This document shows positions 43,501-53,725 of a stretch of DNA of 64,000 nt, one piece after another. The notes under the pieces are model-generated. The model saw only the letters and a program-made list of their open reading frames with translations, searched no databases and was not told where the DNA came from. Position 1 is the first letter of the stretch; each line of letters opens with the position of its first letter. Source of the stretch: Aquipluma nitroreducens (GTDB lineage: Bacteria > Bacteroidota > Bacteroidia > Bacteroidales > Prolixibacteraceae); the NCBI RefSeq assembly GCF_009689585.1, contig NZ_AP018694.1:248001-312000 (forward strand), written 5' to 3'. The translations under genes were made by a program, and so were the position numbers.

Positions 43501-43636
43501 TATATGGATTAGCCTGAGCTCTCATGCTATCAAGGACGAAAAGAACAATACTTTGTTCTATGAAGGATTTGTTCACGACAGAAGTGCCGGTAAAAAGATT
43601 GAAGAAGATATTCTGTCAGAACGGAGATTACTTCGG
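40508..43636 (+). pseudogene. Hybrid PAS sensor histidine kinase, 5' part (split by IS insertion)
   Basis: Start at the ATG 40508 (MDEKVSNHNNN); the frame begins further upstream only with TTG. Residues 8-130 form a receiver domain (IIIVDDSLDN, phospho-acceptor D60 in LLDIMMPSMDG, Lys in ISKPF). Then come seven consecutive PAS/PAC sensor domains, each closing with a DIT/DVT-type motif (ITARKKAEE, VTERKN, ITDKKESE, ITERKNAEE, ITASKKVKE). The kinase core is missing from this part, because the gene is cut after codon 1043 (SERRLLR) by the insertion at 43637. A cytoplasmic protein without membrane segments. Within the conjugative element it could sense a signal for transfer, or be a passenger. 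Confidence 0.9.
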
Positions 43637-43726
43637 TGGAAAAAACGGTGAAATTGACCACCTGATTCCAGTTTAAATTGACCACCAGTTTCGGAGCAAA
43701 GTGACCACCGGTTGCCGACGCAAATT

Positions 43727-45540
43727 GGTTCTTCGTCACATTTGGGGAATAATTATCCGGTTTGAGATAGAATCACCTTCCTTCGCAACAGTTCAAAACC
43801 TGCCCTGCCATACATTTGGCGCTTAATGCTCTTGATCCGGTTCACATGACCTTCAACGGCTCCATTGCTCCAAGGCAAACGTATGCCATTTTCAACAGCC
43901 TTAATATCGAATAGTAAGCCGTTGGCAAATGTTTTCAGGCCATATAACTTTCGTTTTGATCGTTTTATGAAACCAATCCATCTTTTAATGTTACCACTTC
44001 TTCTTTTAAGCATAGTTCGAAAAATCAGGACTAACCTCCTGACAATTTGAAGTTCAGGAACATTGTCAATTAGGGCTTTCATACAGATTCTTTCGTTAGT
44101 GTCTTCAATGTCTGATAGAGATCCGCCAATATATTTGGCCAATTTTCTAGAGCTTAGAGGTTTGATATAAGGGATCATTCTTTGTTGAATCTCGGCGTTA
44201 TCTAATGTGGTAAGGCCATACTCCAACTTTATTTTGTTGATGTAAGAATATGCTTGTGTGCTGCCGCCGTTATATCCAAGCTGAACAATTTCATCGAATA
44301 TATCCTTCTTTTTATATCCCTCCATAGTTAGTCGGGACAAAATATAACTGGTAAATAAATCAATGTTGATCGATCTTGGGTGAATCCTGGGTGACAAGGT
44401 TTCCTGAATGAAATAGGATCGAACCGTGTTACGACTAATATTTAAGATTTTTGAAATTCTTTTCAGTGGAGTTCCGTTTGATTGAAGTTCTTTGACTTTT
44501 TTGAAGGTATCCAGTCGTTGATCAACTTTGATTTCTTTAGGTTCTGCTGTAATTTGCTGGGACAGGAAGCTTTTAACCGACTCATCATTACATCGATCAG
44601 CATTGGCAGACATAGGTAATATTTCATTCGTTTTTTCTGTTATTACTCTTCTTATTTCTTTGCTTACACTTTTGAAGTATTTATCTAAGGCATCAGATAA
44701 ATTCATTAATAAATGGAATCGATCAGCAATTTGAATTGCATCCGGACAAACTTCATTAATGGCCGAAGAATATGCACCTGACCGATCCCTGGTCACAATC
44801 TGGGCATCAGGATATTTGGCTAACCATCCCTTTAAATCGGCACTTTCTCTTGATGATAATAAGTCAATTGGTCTGGATGTTTCCATGTCAATCAAAACTG
44901 TTCCATAGCTCACTCCCTTACGGTGTGCCCAATCATCAATGCCAAGGACTCTTGGTTGCTTTATCTCTGGCAATTGCTGTTTAAGGGCTATCCGGGTGAC
45001 GGTTGAAGGACTAACTGGAATTGAAAATTGTTTAGATAGAATGCTTCCAAGTTTTCCTGTTAGTTCAATTGACAAAGAATCCAATACTTGCGATGCTCTG
45101 GCAGTTCTTCTGGCGTATCGCATCATATGAGGCGTCTGTTCAGAAAATACCTTGCGGTGACATGTTGGAACTTTGCATTTGAATTTCCGTGTCTTTAGAA
45201 TGAGTATGGTATTGTGTTGAAATACGGGTAGATCAGATATCGTTCGATGGTAAAAATCATGAACAGAACTGCTGAGAAAACCACAATCAGGACATTTGGA
45301 TCTGTTGGACTTGATTGATGCAAAAATTTTGATTGTATCATTATCATGTTCTATATTCTTAATGCGAAAATTGGATAAGCAAATTAGGCCGGTTATCTTC
45401 ATAAGTAACTGTTATTAAATTACTTAAAGATAGAAAATACCAGTCTAATTATCAAGAAAATATCAATTTAATGTGTTGATTATCTGATATTTAATTCCAT
45501 ATTCAATCACATGTATTTTCCCCAAATGTGACGAAGAACC
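43727..45540 (-). mobile_element. ISL3-family element, copy 1 (1,814 bp)
   Basis: Ends are perfect inverted repeats GGTTCTTCGTCACATTTGGG / CCCAAATGTGACGAAGAACC. Flanked by the 8-bp duplication CGCAAATT (43719-43726 and 45541-45548), the usual length for ISL3. Inserted in the left end of the IS21 element, between its terminal repeats and istA. Confidence 0.93.
43753..45402 (-). CDS. ISL3-family transposase (copy 1)
   Basis: 549 residues. N-terminal zinc-binding cysteines (CPDCGF, about 37-42, and KFKC...CHRK near 75-83), then the DDE domain: GIDDWAHRKGVSYGTVLIDME at about 150-172, IVTRDRSGAYSSAI, IADRFHLLMNL and, near the C-terminus, LPWSNGAVEGHVNRIKSIKR with the catalytic Glu. An intact frame with complete ends suggests an active element. 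Close paralogue of the copy at 48186. Confidence 0.93.
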   Translation of the reverse strand: MKITGLICLSNFRIKNIEHDNDTIKIFASIKSNRSKCPDCGFLSSSVHDFYHRTISDLPVFQHNTILILKTRKFKCKVPTCHRKVFSEQTPHMMRYARRTARASQVLDSLSIELTGKLGSILSKQFSIPVSPSTVTRIALKQQLPEIKQPRVLGIDDWAHRKGVSYGTVLIDMETSRPIDLLSSRESADLKGWLAKYPDAQIVTRDRSGAYSSAINEVCPDAIQIADRFHLLMNLSDALDKYFKSVSKEIRRVITEKTNEILPMSANADRCNDESVKSFLSQQITAEPKEIKVDQRLDTFKKVKELQSNGTPLKRISKILNISRNTVRSYFIQETLSPRIHPRSINIDLFTSYILSRLTMEGYKKKDIFDEIVQLGYNGGSTQAYSYINKIKLEYGLTTLDNAEIQQRMIPYIKPLSSRKLAKYIGGSLSDIEDTNERICMKALIDNVPELQIVRRLVLIFRTMLKRRSGNIKRWIGFIKRSKRKLYGLKTFANGLLFDIKAVENGIRLPWSNGAVEGHVNRIKSIKRQMYGRAGFELLRRKVILSQTG

Positions 45541-45639
45541 CGCAAATTGACCACCCTTTGCCGGAGCAAACTGACCACCTAAAACGCTTACTTTTTTTCA
45601 TGTCGTTACCCATACTTTCGTTCAAAAAATGAGCGGATT

Positions 45640-47187
45640 ATGGCAAATAAATTAACGGACATGAGTAAGATTAGAAAAGCAATTAAATTTCATTGCGGTG
45701 GAAAAAGTAAGCTGTTTATAAGCCAATACTTATCCTTATCGAGGAACACGGTAAAAAAATACATTTCCCTTTTTGAAGTACAAGGGCTAACCCTTGACCA
45801 GATCAATCAAAAGACTGATCTTGAACTTGAAACGCTGTTCTCTCACCAAACCGATGAACCCATCAGCGCCCGGGTGCAAAAGCTTTATGACTTTTTCCCG
45901 TACATGGAACGGGAACTCAAAAAAGTTGGTGTTACCTCCTATGGGATGTGGGAAGAATACATCAAAAAGCATCCTGATGGCTATCAAAACTCTCAGTTCC
46001 GGGAGTATTACAAACTGTGGGGAAAGAAGGTAAATCCGGTGATGCACATGAACCACAAGGCTGGCGACAAGATGTATGTTGATTATGCCGGGAAAAAGCT
46101 TTCAATCACGGATAAAGACACCGGAGAGATTACCGAAGTTGAGTTTTTTGTTGCCATTTTAGGGGCAAGTCAATATACCTATGCCGAAGCAACGCCGAGC
46201 CAAAAGAAGGAAGAATTTGTTGTATCGGTTGAGAATGCCATGCGCTTTTTCGAAGGCGTTCCGGCAGCCATAGTTCCGGACAATCTTAAGTCAGCGGTGA
46301 TAAAAAGTAGCCGTTTTGAGCCCACCATCAACGAAACACTGGCAGATCTGGCAGAACATTACGAAACCACTATTCTACCAGCCAGAGCTTATAAACCACG
46401 GGACAAATCATTAGTTGAAGGTGCTGTTAAAATACTATACCGAAGGATTTATGCGGTACTGAAGGACGAAACGTTTTTCTCCATTGCGGAACTGAACGAT
46501 CGCATTGGAGACCTGTTGGATGCCCACAACAACAGAAAGCTCACTGGTCGTCCATACACACGTTTTGAACTATACAATGACATTGAGAAGGATAAACTGT
46601 CGCCACTGCCCATCCAACGCTTTGAGATCAAGTATCAGGCACAGGCAACGGTCATGCAAAATGGTCATGTGCAGCTCAGTTGTGACAAACATTTTTATAG
46701 CGTGCCGTACCAATACATCCGCAAAAAGGTGAAGGTAATGTACACCAGAACAACGGTCGAGATTTACTTTAAATACAATCGGTTGGCTACCCATCCCCGG
46801 GACTACGCACTTTACAGCTACACAACGGTACCCGAACATTTAGCGAGCACCCATCAATTTGTAACCGACTGGACTGCCCCCAGGTTTATCAATTGGGCAA
46901 ACAGTATTGACCCAGTTGCCGGGGAATATATCTTTAAAATCATTGAAAGCCGAAACCATCCTGAGCAGGCTTTTAAAAGTTGTATGGGGATACTTTCGTT
47001 TGAGAAAAAGGTTGGTAAACAAAGACTTATTAATGCATGTAAACGCGCTCTTGACTTTGGAACCTACAGTTTTAAAGCCATACAAAACATCCTGGAAAAC
47101 AACCTGGATATGATCAAGGATGAGACGACAGAAGATCCGGAATTGCCCGAACACAACAACATACGGGGAAAGAACTATTACAAATAA
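45640..47187 (+). CDS. istA: IS21-family transposase IstA
   Basis: 515 residues. An N-terminal helix-turn-helix (GGKSKLFISQYLSLSRNTVKKYI) is followed by the DDE integrase core with candidate catalytic residues D148 (MYVDYAGK), D214 (IVPDNLKS) and E260 (LVEGAVKILYRR), and a C-terminal beta domain. Works with IstB, which starts 18 bp downstream. Appears intact, but its left terminal region is interrupted by ISL3 copy 1. Confidence 0.95.
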   Translation: MANKLTDMSKIRKAIKFHCGGKSKLFISQYLSLSRNTVKKYISLFEVQGLTLDQINQKTDLELETLFSHQTDEPISARVQKLYDFFPYMERELKKVGVTSYGMWEEYIKKHPDGYQNSQFREYYKLWGKKVNPVMHMNHKAGDKMYVDYAGKKLSITDKDTGEITEVEFFVAILGASQYTYAEATPSQKKEEFVVSVENAMRFFEGVPAAIVPDNLKSAVIKSSRFEPTINETLADLAEHYETTILPARAYKPRDKSLVEGAVKILYRRIYAVLKDETFFSIAELNDRIGDLLDAHNNRKLTGRPYTRFELYNDIEKDKLSPLPIQRFEIKYQAQATVMQNGHVQLSCDKHFYSVPYQYIRKKVKVMYTRTTVEIYFKYNRLATHPRDYALYSYTTVPEHLASTHQFVTDWTAPRFINWANSIDPVAGEYIFKIIESRNHPEQAFKSCMGILSFEKKVGKQRLINACKRALDFGTYSFKAIQNILENNLDMIKDETTEDPELPEHNNIRGKNYYK

Positions 47188-47205
47188 ACTTAAAATCAAA
47201 TCATT

Positions 47206-47943
47206 ATGAATGAATCAACGTTGACAAAAATGAGACAAATGAAGCTCTCCGGAATGCATGGTGCATTTAAAACTGCTGTTGAAACCGGGAAAACTGATCA
47301 TTACACCATCGATCAGTTTGTATCCATGATTATTGATGCCGAATGGGACGAACGTCACAACCGAAAAATAGAGAGACTAATTAGAAATGCCAAGTTCCAT
47401 TACAAATCAAACATCGAAAGCATCACTTTCGATCAATCACGAAACCTGGAACGCAACCTCATTTTACGACTTGGAGAGTGTGAGTTCGTAGAGAAGAACG
47501 AGAACGTTTTAATCACAGGAAGTACTGGTGTGGGTAAAAGTTACTTGGCAACGGCACTGGGTTATCAGGCATGTATCCAGGGCTACCGGGTAAATTACTT
47601 CAATACATCGAAGTTGTTTTCCAAGTTAAAAATGGCAAAAGCCGATGGCTCATATCTGAAGGAACTAGCGAAAATAGAAAGGCAGGATGTTATTATACTC
47701 GATGATTTTGGACTCCAGGCACTCGATAGTCAGAACCGGATAACACTATTGGAAATCATCGAAGACAGACACAATAAGGGTTCTATTATCGTTACTTCAC
47801 AAATACCGGTTCAGGGATGGTATGATATTATTGGTGAAAAAACCATTGCTGACGCGGTATTAGACCGCCTTATCCATCAGGCTCACCGCATCGAATTACA
47901 TGGTGAATCAATGAGAAAGAAAAAGAGTATCAACAAAGAATAA
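47206..47943 (+). CDS. istB: IS21-family helper ATPase IstB
   Basis: 245 residues, DnaC/DnaA-like AAA ATPase that selects targets for IstA. Walker A GSTGVGKS at 105-112, Walker B VIILDDFGL at about 163-171, and the sensor motif SQIPVQGWYDIIG. Intact. Confidence 0.95.
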   Translation: MNESTLTKMRQMKLSGMHGAFKTAVETGKTDHYTIDQFVSMIIDAEWDERHNRKIERLIRNAKFHYKSNIESITFDQSRNLERNLILRLGECEFVEKNENVLITGSTGVGKSYLATALGYQACIQGYRVNYFNTSKLFSKLKMAKADGSYLKELAKIERQDVIILDDFGLQALDSQNRITLLEIIEDRHNKGSIIVTSQIPVQGWYDIIGEKTIADAVLDRLIHQAHRIELHGESMRKKKSINKE

Positions 47944-48045
47944 TTTTTACAATTTTGAATATCAATTACGACATTGAAAAAAGGTAGTTTTTAGATGGCA
48001 CTTTTAGGTGGTCAATTTAAATCGGCAACACATGGTCAATTTAAA

Positions 48046-49860
48046 GGTTCTTCGTCACATTTGGGGATGTACAAAAATTCGCAAAAAACTTGCACATATA
48101 TTTGATAATCAGATAAATACATTCATATTTTCTTGATAATTCGGCAAGTATTCATTATCTTCAAGTAATTTAATATCAATTACTTATGAGAATAAATCAC
48201 CTTGTTAACCTTCCCAGATTCTTTATTCAAGACATTGAACAAAAAAATGGCAAAATCACCATTTTTGCTTCCATCAAGTCCAGTCGATCCCAATGCCCTA
48301 TCTGTGGCCATTCTAGCAGCTCTGTTCATGATCATTACCACCGAAAAATAACAGATCTGCCCGTATTTCAAAATACGACATTACTCTTCTTGAAGACAAG
48401 AAAATTTAAGTGCAGGAATTTTTCGTGCCCCCGTAAAGTGTTTTCTGAGCAGACCTCTCATATAAAAAGATACTCACGTAGGACTATCCGGGTATCGCAA
48501 TTATTGGATTCATTGTCAATTGAACTAACTGGAAAACATGGAAGTCAGCTAACAAAGCTACTTTATCTTCCTGTGAGTAGTTCTACCATCACTCGTATTG
48601 CACTAAGTCAAGTACTGCCAGCAATAAAACAACCCGTCATCCTTGGCGTTGACGATTGGGCTTTTCGCAAAGGAGTAAATTATGGAACAGTGCTGATCGA
48701 TATGGAAACATCCAGACCAATTGATCTCTTATCTTCACGAGATAGTGCAAACCTTAAAGAATGGCTTAAAAAATATCCAGCAGTTAAAATTATCACCAGG
48801 GATCGGTCCGGAGCATATTCTTCAGCCATTAATGAAATTTGTCCGGATGCAATTCAAGTTGCTGATCGGTTCCACTTGCTAATGAACCTTTCTGATGCCC
48901 TTGATAAATATTTTAAAAGTGTCAGAAAAGAAATACGACGGGTAATAACAGAAAAGACAGACGAAATATTATCATTATCTGCCAATGAAGGCCAATGTAA
49001 CAGCACAGATGTTACAAACTTTCTTGCTGTACAAGTTGCCTCAGAAACTAAAGAGATCCAGCTCGATCAGAGATTAGACACCTTTAACAAAGTCAAAGAA
49101 TTTCAATCGAAAGGAACTCCTTTGAAAAGGATCTCAACAATTTTAAAAATCAGTCGTAATACGGTACGCTCTTATTTCATTCAAGAAACCTTGTCTCCAA
49201 GGATTCACCCAAAGTCTGTCAACATCGCTCTATACTCTGGGTATATTTTGTCCCGGTTAAATATGGAAGGTTATATTAAGAAAGATATATTTGAAGAAAT
49301 CCTTGGGCTTGGTTATAATGGTGGCCGCACGCAGGCTTTCGTTTACATCAATAAATTGAAGCTGGAATATGGACTTACTACCCTGGATAGCATTGAGGTT
49401 CAAAAGAAAATAACACCATATGTCAAACCATTAGATTCCAGAAAATTAGCCAAATATATCGGGGGTTCAATCTCAGACATTGAAGATCCCGATGAAAGAA
49501 GCTGTATGAAAACATTAATTGCTTACCTGCCGGAACTTCAAATAGTCAGAAAATTGGTACAGATATTTCGAACCATGATCAAGCGAGGTTGTGGCAACAT
49601 ATCGAGATGGATAGATTTTGTTAAAAAATCGAAGCGAAAATTATCCGGACTGAAATCATTCGCTTATGGTTTATCCCGAGATATAAAAGCCGTGGAAAAC
49701 GGAATAAGATTGCCTTGGAGTAACGGCACTGTCGAAGGACATGTGAACAGAATAAAATGTATCAAGCGCCAAATGTATGGCAGAGCCAGTTTTGAACTAC
49801 TGCGCAGGAAAGTGATACTGTCTCAGCATGGGTAACCGTCCCCAAATGTGACGAAGAACC
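48046..49860 (+). mobile_element. ISL3-family element, copy 2 (1,815 bp)
   Basis: Same perfect terminal repeats as copy 1. Flanked by the 8-bp duplication AATTTAAA (48038-48045 and 49861-49868). Inserted in the right end of the IS21 element, only 35 bp from its right tip. Confidence 0.93.
48186..49835 (+). CDS. ISL3-family transposase (copy 2)
   Basis: 549 residues, colinear with copy 1 and roughly three-quarters identical by eye, so the two are distinct lineages and not a recent duplication. Zinc cysteines CPICGH and the core GVDDWAFRKGVNYGTVLIDME are present, as is LPWSNGTVEGHVNRIKCIKR. Intact frame. Confidence 0.93.
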   Translation: MRINHLVNLPRFFIQDIEQKNGKITIFASIKSSRSQCPICGHSSSSVHDHYHRKITDLPVFQNTTLLFLKTRKFKCRNFSCPRKVFSEQTSHIKRYSRRTIRVSQLLDSLSIELTGKHGSQLTKLLYLPVSSSTITRIALSQVLPAIKQPVILGVDDWAFRKGVNYGTVLIDMETSRPIDLLSSRDSANLKEWLKKYPAVKIITRDRSGAYSSAINEICPDAIQVADRFHLLMNLSDALDKYFKSVRKEIRRVITEKTDEILSLSANEGQCNSTDVTNFLAVQVASETKEIQLDQRLDTFNKVKEFQSKGTPLKRISTILKISRNTVRSYFIQETLSPRIHPKSVNIALYSGYILSRLNMEGYIKKDIFEEILGLGYNGGRTQAFVYINKLKLEYGLTTLDSIEVQKKITPYVKPLDSRKLAKYIGGSISDIEDPDERSCMKTLIAYLPELQIVRKLVQIFRTMIKRGCGNISRWIDFVKKSKRKLSGLKSFAYGLSRDIKAVENGIRLPWSNGTVEGHVNRIKCIKRQMYGRASFELLRRKVILSQHG

Positions 49861-49910
49861 AATTTAAATCGGCACAGGGTGGTCAGTTTGACCGAATATT
49901 ACAACTTCGG

Positions 49911-51353
49911 ACACTCATAGACAATATTCCGGATCCAATTTATGTTAAAGACACGGTTGGACGAAAAACGGTTGCAAACATTGCCGATGTTTTGAACATA
50001 GGTCGTTCCAATGAATCGGATGTATTGGGAAAGACCGATTTAGAACTTTTTGAAGGTGAAATTGGTGAACGTGGATTCTCGGATGATTCAACGATCTTTC
50101 AGACAGGAGAAGCAATAATTAACCGGGAAGAAAAATTTATTGATAAGAATGGGCATGAGCATTGGTTGCTTACTTCAAAAATTCCAATTTTTAATGATCA
50201 GGGAGGAATGACCGGGTTGGTTGGAATTGGTCGGGAGATTACAGAAATCAAAAATGCAGGGAATCAAATCCGAAAGCTTTCGAAAAGTATAGAACAAAGT
50301 CCTTCAACAATTATAATTACTGACACCCAAGGCCAAATTGAATATGTCAATCCTAAATTTATTGAGATTACCGGCTATGACGCAGAAGAAGTTATTGGAA
50401 AAAAACCGAGCATTTTAAAATCAGGTCAAATGTCTTTGGAATTTTACCAACAGCTTTGGAATACGATATCCAGTGGCGAAGTTTGGCGGGGTGAGTTCTT
50501 AAATCGTAAAAAGAACGGAGAATTGTATTGGGAATGGGCTACCATGACATCGATTAAAGATGAAACTGGGACAATAACCAATTACATTGCTATAAAAGAG
50601 GACATTAGTTTACGTAAAAAAATAGAAGCCGATTTAATAATTGCCAAGAATAAAGCTGAAGAAAGTGACCGGTTGAAGTCGGCCTTCCTGGCCAATATGT
50701 CTCACGAAGTCCGGACACCATTAAATAGTATTATTGGGTTCTCTGAGTTACTGGCTGATCCTGATTTTGAAGAGGATAACAAAAGAGAATTTATTCAGCA
50801 CATCATCTCCAACGGGAATAACTTGTTAACCATTATCAGTGATATTATGGATATTTCAAAATTGGAGGCAGGTGAATTGAAAATCTATAGTAAACCGGTG
50901 AATGTCTATGACTTCATTTCAAATATTAAGAATCAGATAACTTATCAATCCGGAATAAAAGGTCTTGATTTTGAAGCCAACATTCCTGATGCTAGAGACA
51001 TTTCTATTTTTGTCGATCCGGACAGGCTCCGCCAAATAATTAATAACTTAATCAGTAATGCCATAAAGTTTACCGCCAAGGGTGGAATTGAGATTGGTTA
51101 TCAGCTTTCCGGAGAGATGGTTGAGTTCTATGTCAAAGATACTGGAATCGGTATTCCTCTAGAATATCACGATAAAATATTTGAACGATTTAGGCAGGTT
51201 GAAGATGAAAGAACACGCAAATATGGCGGAAATGGGCTAGGGTTAGCAATTACAAAAAATCTGGTAGAATTGATGGGTGAAAATATATGGCTCAAAACAA
51301 AAGAAGGACAAGAAACCATTTTTTACTTTACTATCCCAAAGCATACAAATTAA
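49911..51353 (+). pseudogene. Hybrid PAS sensor histidine kinase, 3' part (split by IS insertion)
   Basis: Continues the interrupted kinase in the same frame: ...SERRLLR joins TLIDNIPDPIYVKD once 43637-49910 is removed. It contains two more PAS/PAC domains (the eighth and ninth), a HisKA dimerisation domain with the phospho-acceptor His about residue 1308 of the restored protein (MSHEVRTPLNSIIGFSELL), and a HATPase with N (NNLISNAIKFT), G1 (DTGIGIP), F and G2 (GGNGLGLAI) boxes. No start codon or promoter of its own is evident; a product from inside the IS cannot be excluded. Restored length is 1,523 residues. Confidence 0.9.
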
Positions 51354-51576
51354 GTATAGCCCCATTTTATTTTCAGACAAAATGATCTTGTGAATAAATA
51401 AAGCTAACCAATATAAATTTCACGGTTTCAATCGATGGCAAGTCAATATTTATAGCGCCATTTGTTTATACCCTTTCAGAAATCGAAATTTGTTTCTTTC
51501 AAGAAGCAAGTATAGTCTAATAAAAATCGGGATGGTCTTATTTGCCCTTCGACAAGAGGAAACTGAAAAGAAAGTT

Positions 51577-53583
51577 CTATTTCCTTTTTACCAAATGCAT
51601 TAATTTTTCATCCCTGCCAATCCGCTCCAATTCATCTTTCACAATATCAAGCACATCCTTTTTTACCTGTTGGTAATTCAAATCAATTTCAGATTGCATG
51701 ATGTCGTTGCCTTTGTCATCTATAAAATTAACTATTTCAGGAATTAGTTTATACGATTTGGCTTCCGCAGAAACAGAAATGTTGTCCACAACGATTTCAG
51801 CATGGAAAATTTTCTGCTCGATATGTTCATTAAAATTGTCGGAAACAGCGCCAACAAATATTCCTTGAGTCAGGTTACTAATTTTGGATTGTGGAATAAG
51901 ACTGTCCATTTGGGTACTGATAGATGTTGATTTCTCCCGTTGGTTAATGGTCATCGACTGGCGTTTCTGCAACACTTTTCCGAAGCGTTCCGACAATGTT
52001 TTGGCCGTTTCACCAACAACCTGGCCACTGAAGATATTTCCGACTGTATTCATTACCACTTTAGCTTCTTTATCGCCGTAGTCCCTTGTTAACTGCGAGA
52101 AATCCTGAAACCCCAGACAAACGGCTACCTTGTTGGAACGTGCCGTGGCAATCAGGTTGTCAAGTCCCCGAAAATAAATTGTCGGAAGTTCATCAATGAT
52201 AACCGAACTTTTCAGTCTTCCTTTTTTGTTGATCAGCCTGACTATTCTCGAATTATACAATCCCAATGCAGCAGAATAGATATTCTGACGGTCAGGATTA
52301 TTGCCAACGCAAAGGATTTTCGGTTCTTCCGGGTTATTAATGTCCAGCGTAAAATCATCGCCTGTCATCACCCAATAGAGTTGCGGTGAAATCATCCTTG
52401 AAAGCGGAATCTTTGCACTGGCAATCTGTCCCTGTAATTGATCCTGTGCTCCACCTTCCCAAGCATCCATAAAAGGGCTTAAATAATTTTCCAATTCAGA
52501 GTATGAAGTCAGAATTGGGAATATATCAGCGTACCTGCGGTTCAAAAACTCAATGGCATGTGGAAAGGTGCAGTATTTACCTTTTTTGTAGATTTTCAGG
52601 TACCAGATAATAGCTGCCAAAAGGATAATCGGTGATTCGACAAAAAAATCGCCCTGTTTCTGAATCCAGGTCCGGTTTAGGTTCAGCATGATGGTATAGG
52701 CCGACTCGTAGGCATCTGAAATGTCCGTCATAAACGTTGGGTTAATCGGGTTACAACGATGGCTTTTGCGTGGGTTGTCGAAGTTAATTACATAGAATTT
52801 CGGTGGAACTTTATACTTGTCGACGTTTTTTAGCAATGTATTGTAAGCAATGGTGCTCAAATCATCAAATTTAAAATCGTAGATATACATTGAAAACCCT
52901 TTGAATATATGTTGTTTGATGTAATTATTCACCACTGCATAGGACTTTCCGGAACCGGGTGTTCCAAGCACAATACTTGCCCGGAACGGGTTCACCACAT
53001 TAATCCAGCCATTATTCCATTTCTTTTGATAGTAAAAACGAGTTGGCAAGTTGACGGAATATTCGTTTTCAATCAGCCTGATTTCCTGCATAAACGATTC
53101 GTTTTCAGTATTGAAAACATCGTCCATCAGGTTGTTTTTCAGAAGTCGAGACATCCATAGACCCCCAACCAGCAAAGAAATATAGCCGATTGTCATCGTG
53201 GCAACGTACAATGCAGTATTGAACACCAGTGGAAATGGCAAATGCAGTAACCACCAGTTCAAAAAGAAAAAGATAAACCCGAAAAACAAACATGCCCAAA
53301 TTTTTACCCAGATTATCTTTTCTTCTTTTACGCCTTTGGTTCCCAAACAGGATAAAGCAAGAAACACTATGGCAAAAATCTTAGTCCAGACAATGGAGGA
53401 AAACAATCCGGTTGTCCGCTGAAAATTCAACAAGATTCTATCCACTACTCCGATATAAATATTCCATTCCTTGATGGACTGGTAGCAGAACCAGTAAATG
53501 TTGATCAGCACAAATAATATACTGATAGCCCGCATAAACTCCATGACCCTAGCCAATCCCCTTAAATCATCTTCCTGTTGCAT
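51577..53583 (-). CDS. Conjugation coupling protein (T4CP, MobC/TraG-like, YWFCY domain)
   Basis: 668 residues. Delivers the relaxase-DNA complex to the type IV secretion channel. The N-terminal membrane region includes the YWFCY signature (INIYWFCYQSIKEW) and four hydrophobic segments (about 12-170). Walker A GTPGSGKS lies at about 207-215, and SSVIIDELPTIYFRG is the Walker B region. Orientation is the same as the relaxase gene upstream. Matches the MobC of CTnDOT-like elements. Confidence 0.93.
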   Translation of the reverse strand: MQQEDDLRGLARVMEFMRAISILFVLINIYWFCYQSIKEWNIYIGVVDRILLNFQRTTGLFSSIVWTKIFAIVFLALSCLGTKGVKEEKIIWVKIWACLFFGFIFFFLNWWLLHLPFPLVFNTALYVATMTIGYISLLVGGLWMSRLLKNNLMDDVFNTENESFMQEIRLIENEYSVNLPTRFYYQKKWNNGWINVVNPFRASIVLGTPGSGKSYAVVNNYIKQHIFKGFSMYIYDFKFDDLSTIAYNTLLKNVDKYKVPPKFYVINFDNPRKSHRCNPINPTFMTDISDAYESAYTIMLNLNRTWIQKQGDFFVESPIILLAAIIWYLKIYKKGKYCTFPHAIEFLNRRYADIFPILTSYSELENYLSPFMDAWEGGAQDQLQGQIASAKIPLSRMISPQLYWVMTGDDFTLDINNPEEPKILCVGNNPDRQNIYSAALGLYNSRIVRLINKKGRLKSSVIIDELPTIYFRGLDNLIATARSNKVAVCLGFQDFSQLTRDYGDKEAKVVMNTVGNIFSGQVVGETAKTLSERFGKVLQKRQSMTINQREKSTSISTQMDSLIPQSKISNLTQGIFVGAVSDNFNEHIEQKIFHAEIVVDNISVSAEAKSYKLIPEIVNFIDDKGNDIMQSEIDLNYQQVKKDVLDIVKDELERIGRDEKLMHLVKRK

Positions 53584-53647
53584 AATGACTGTTTTTTAAT
53601 CGGTTAATATGCGAACGTAGAGGGTAATTTGTCAGATTGTGCAGTTA

Positions 53648-53670
53648 ACACAAGAGATGGCTGCTTGTGT
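53648..53670. promoter_or_regulatory. Inverted repeat upstream of coupling-protein gene
   Basis: ACACAAG/CTTGTGT, perfect 7-bp arms with a 9-nt spacer, 65 bp before the coupling-protein start. Confidence 0.35.
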
Positions 53671-53725
53671 CACAAAATTGGCAGTTAGTGACCAGAGAAT
53701 ATTTTGGAAAGCCATTTTAACTTAT

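Larger units (their letters stand above)
43637..49903. mobile_element. IS21-family insertion (with two ISL3 elements nested inside), 6,267 bp
   Basis: Flanked by a 7-bp target duplication ACTTCGG (43630-43636 and 49904-49910). The left end begins TGGAAAAAACGG and the right end closes CCGAATATTACA; the two ends match as imperfect inverted repeats over about 26 bp. The left end carries several TTGACCACC repeats and the right end several GGTGGTCA/TGGTCAATTT repeats, typical IS21 transposase sites. Without the two nested elements and their duplications it is 2,622 bp, normal for the family. Confidence 0.92.

Noticed and set aside
43637-45640. Repeated TTGACCACC motifs considered as a CRISPR array
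   Set aside because: Spacing is irregular, units are too short, and they are the terminal transposase sites of the IS21 element. No CRISPR array is seen anywhere in the window.
46840-47199. 119-codon minus-strand frame
   Set aside because: Antisense to istA.
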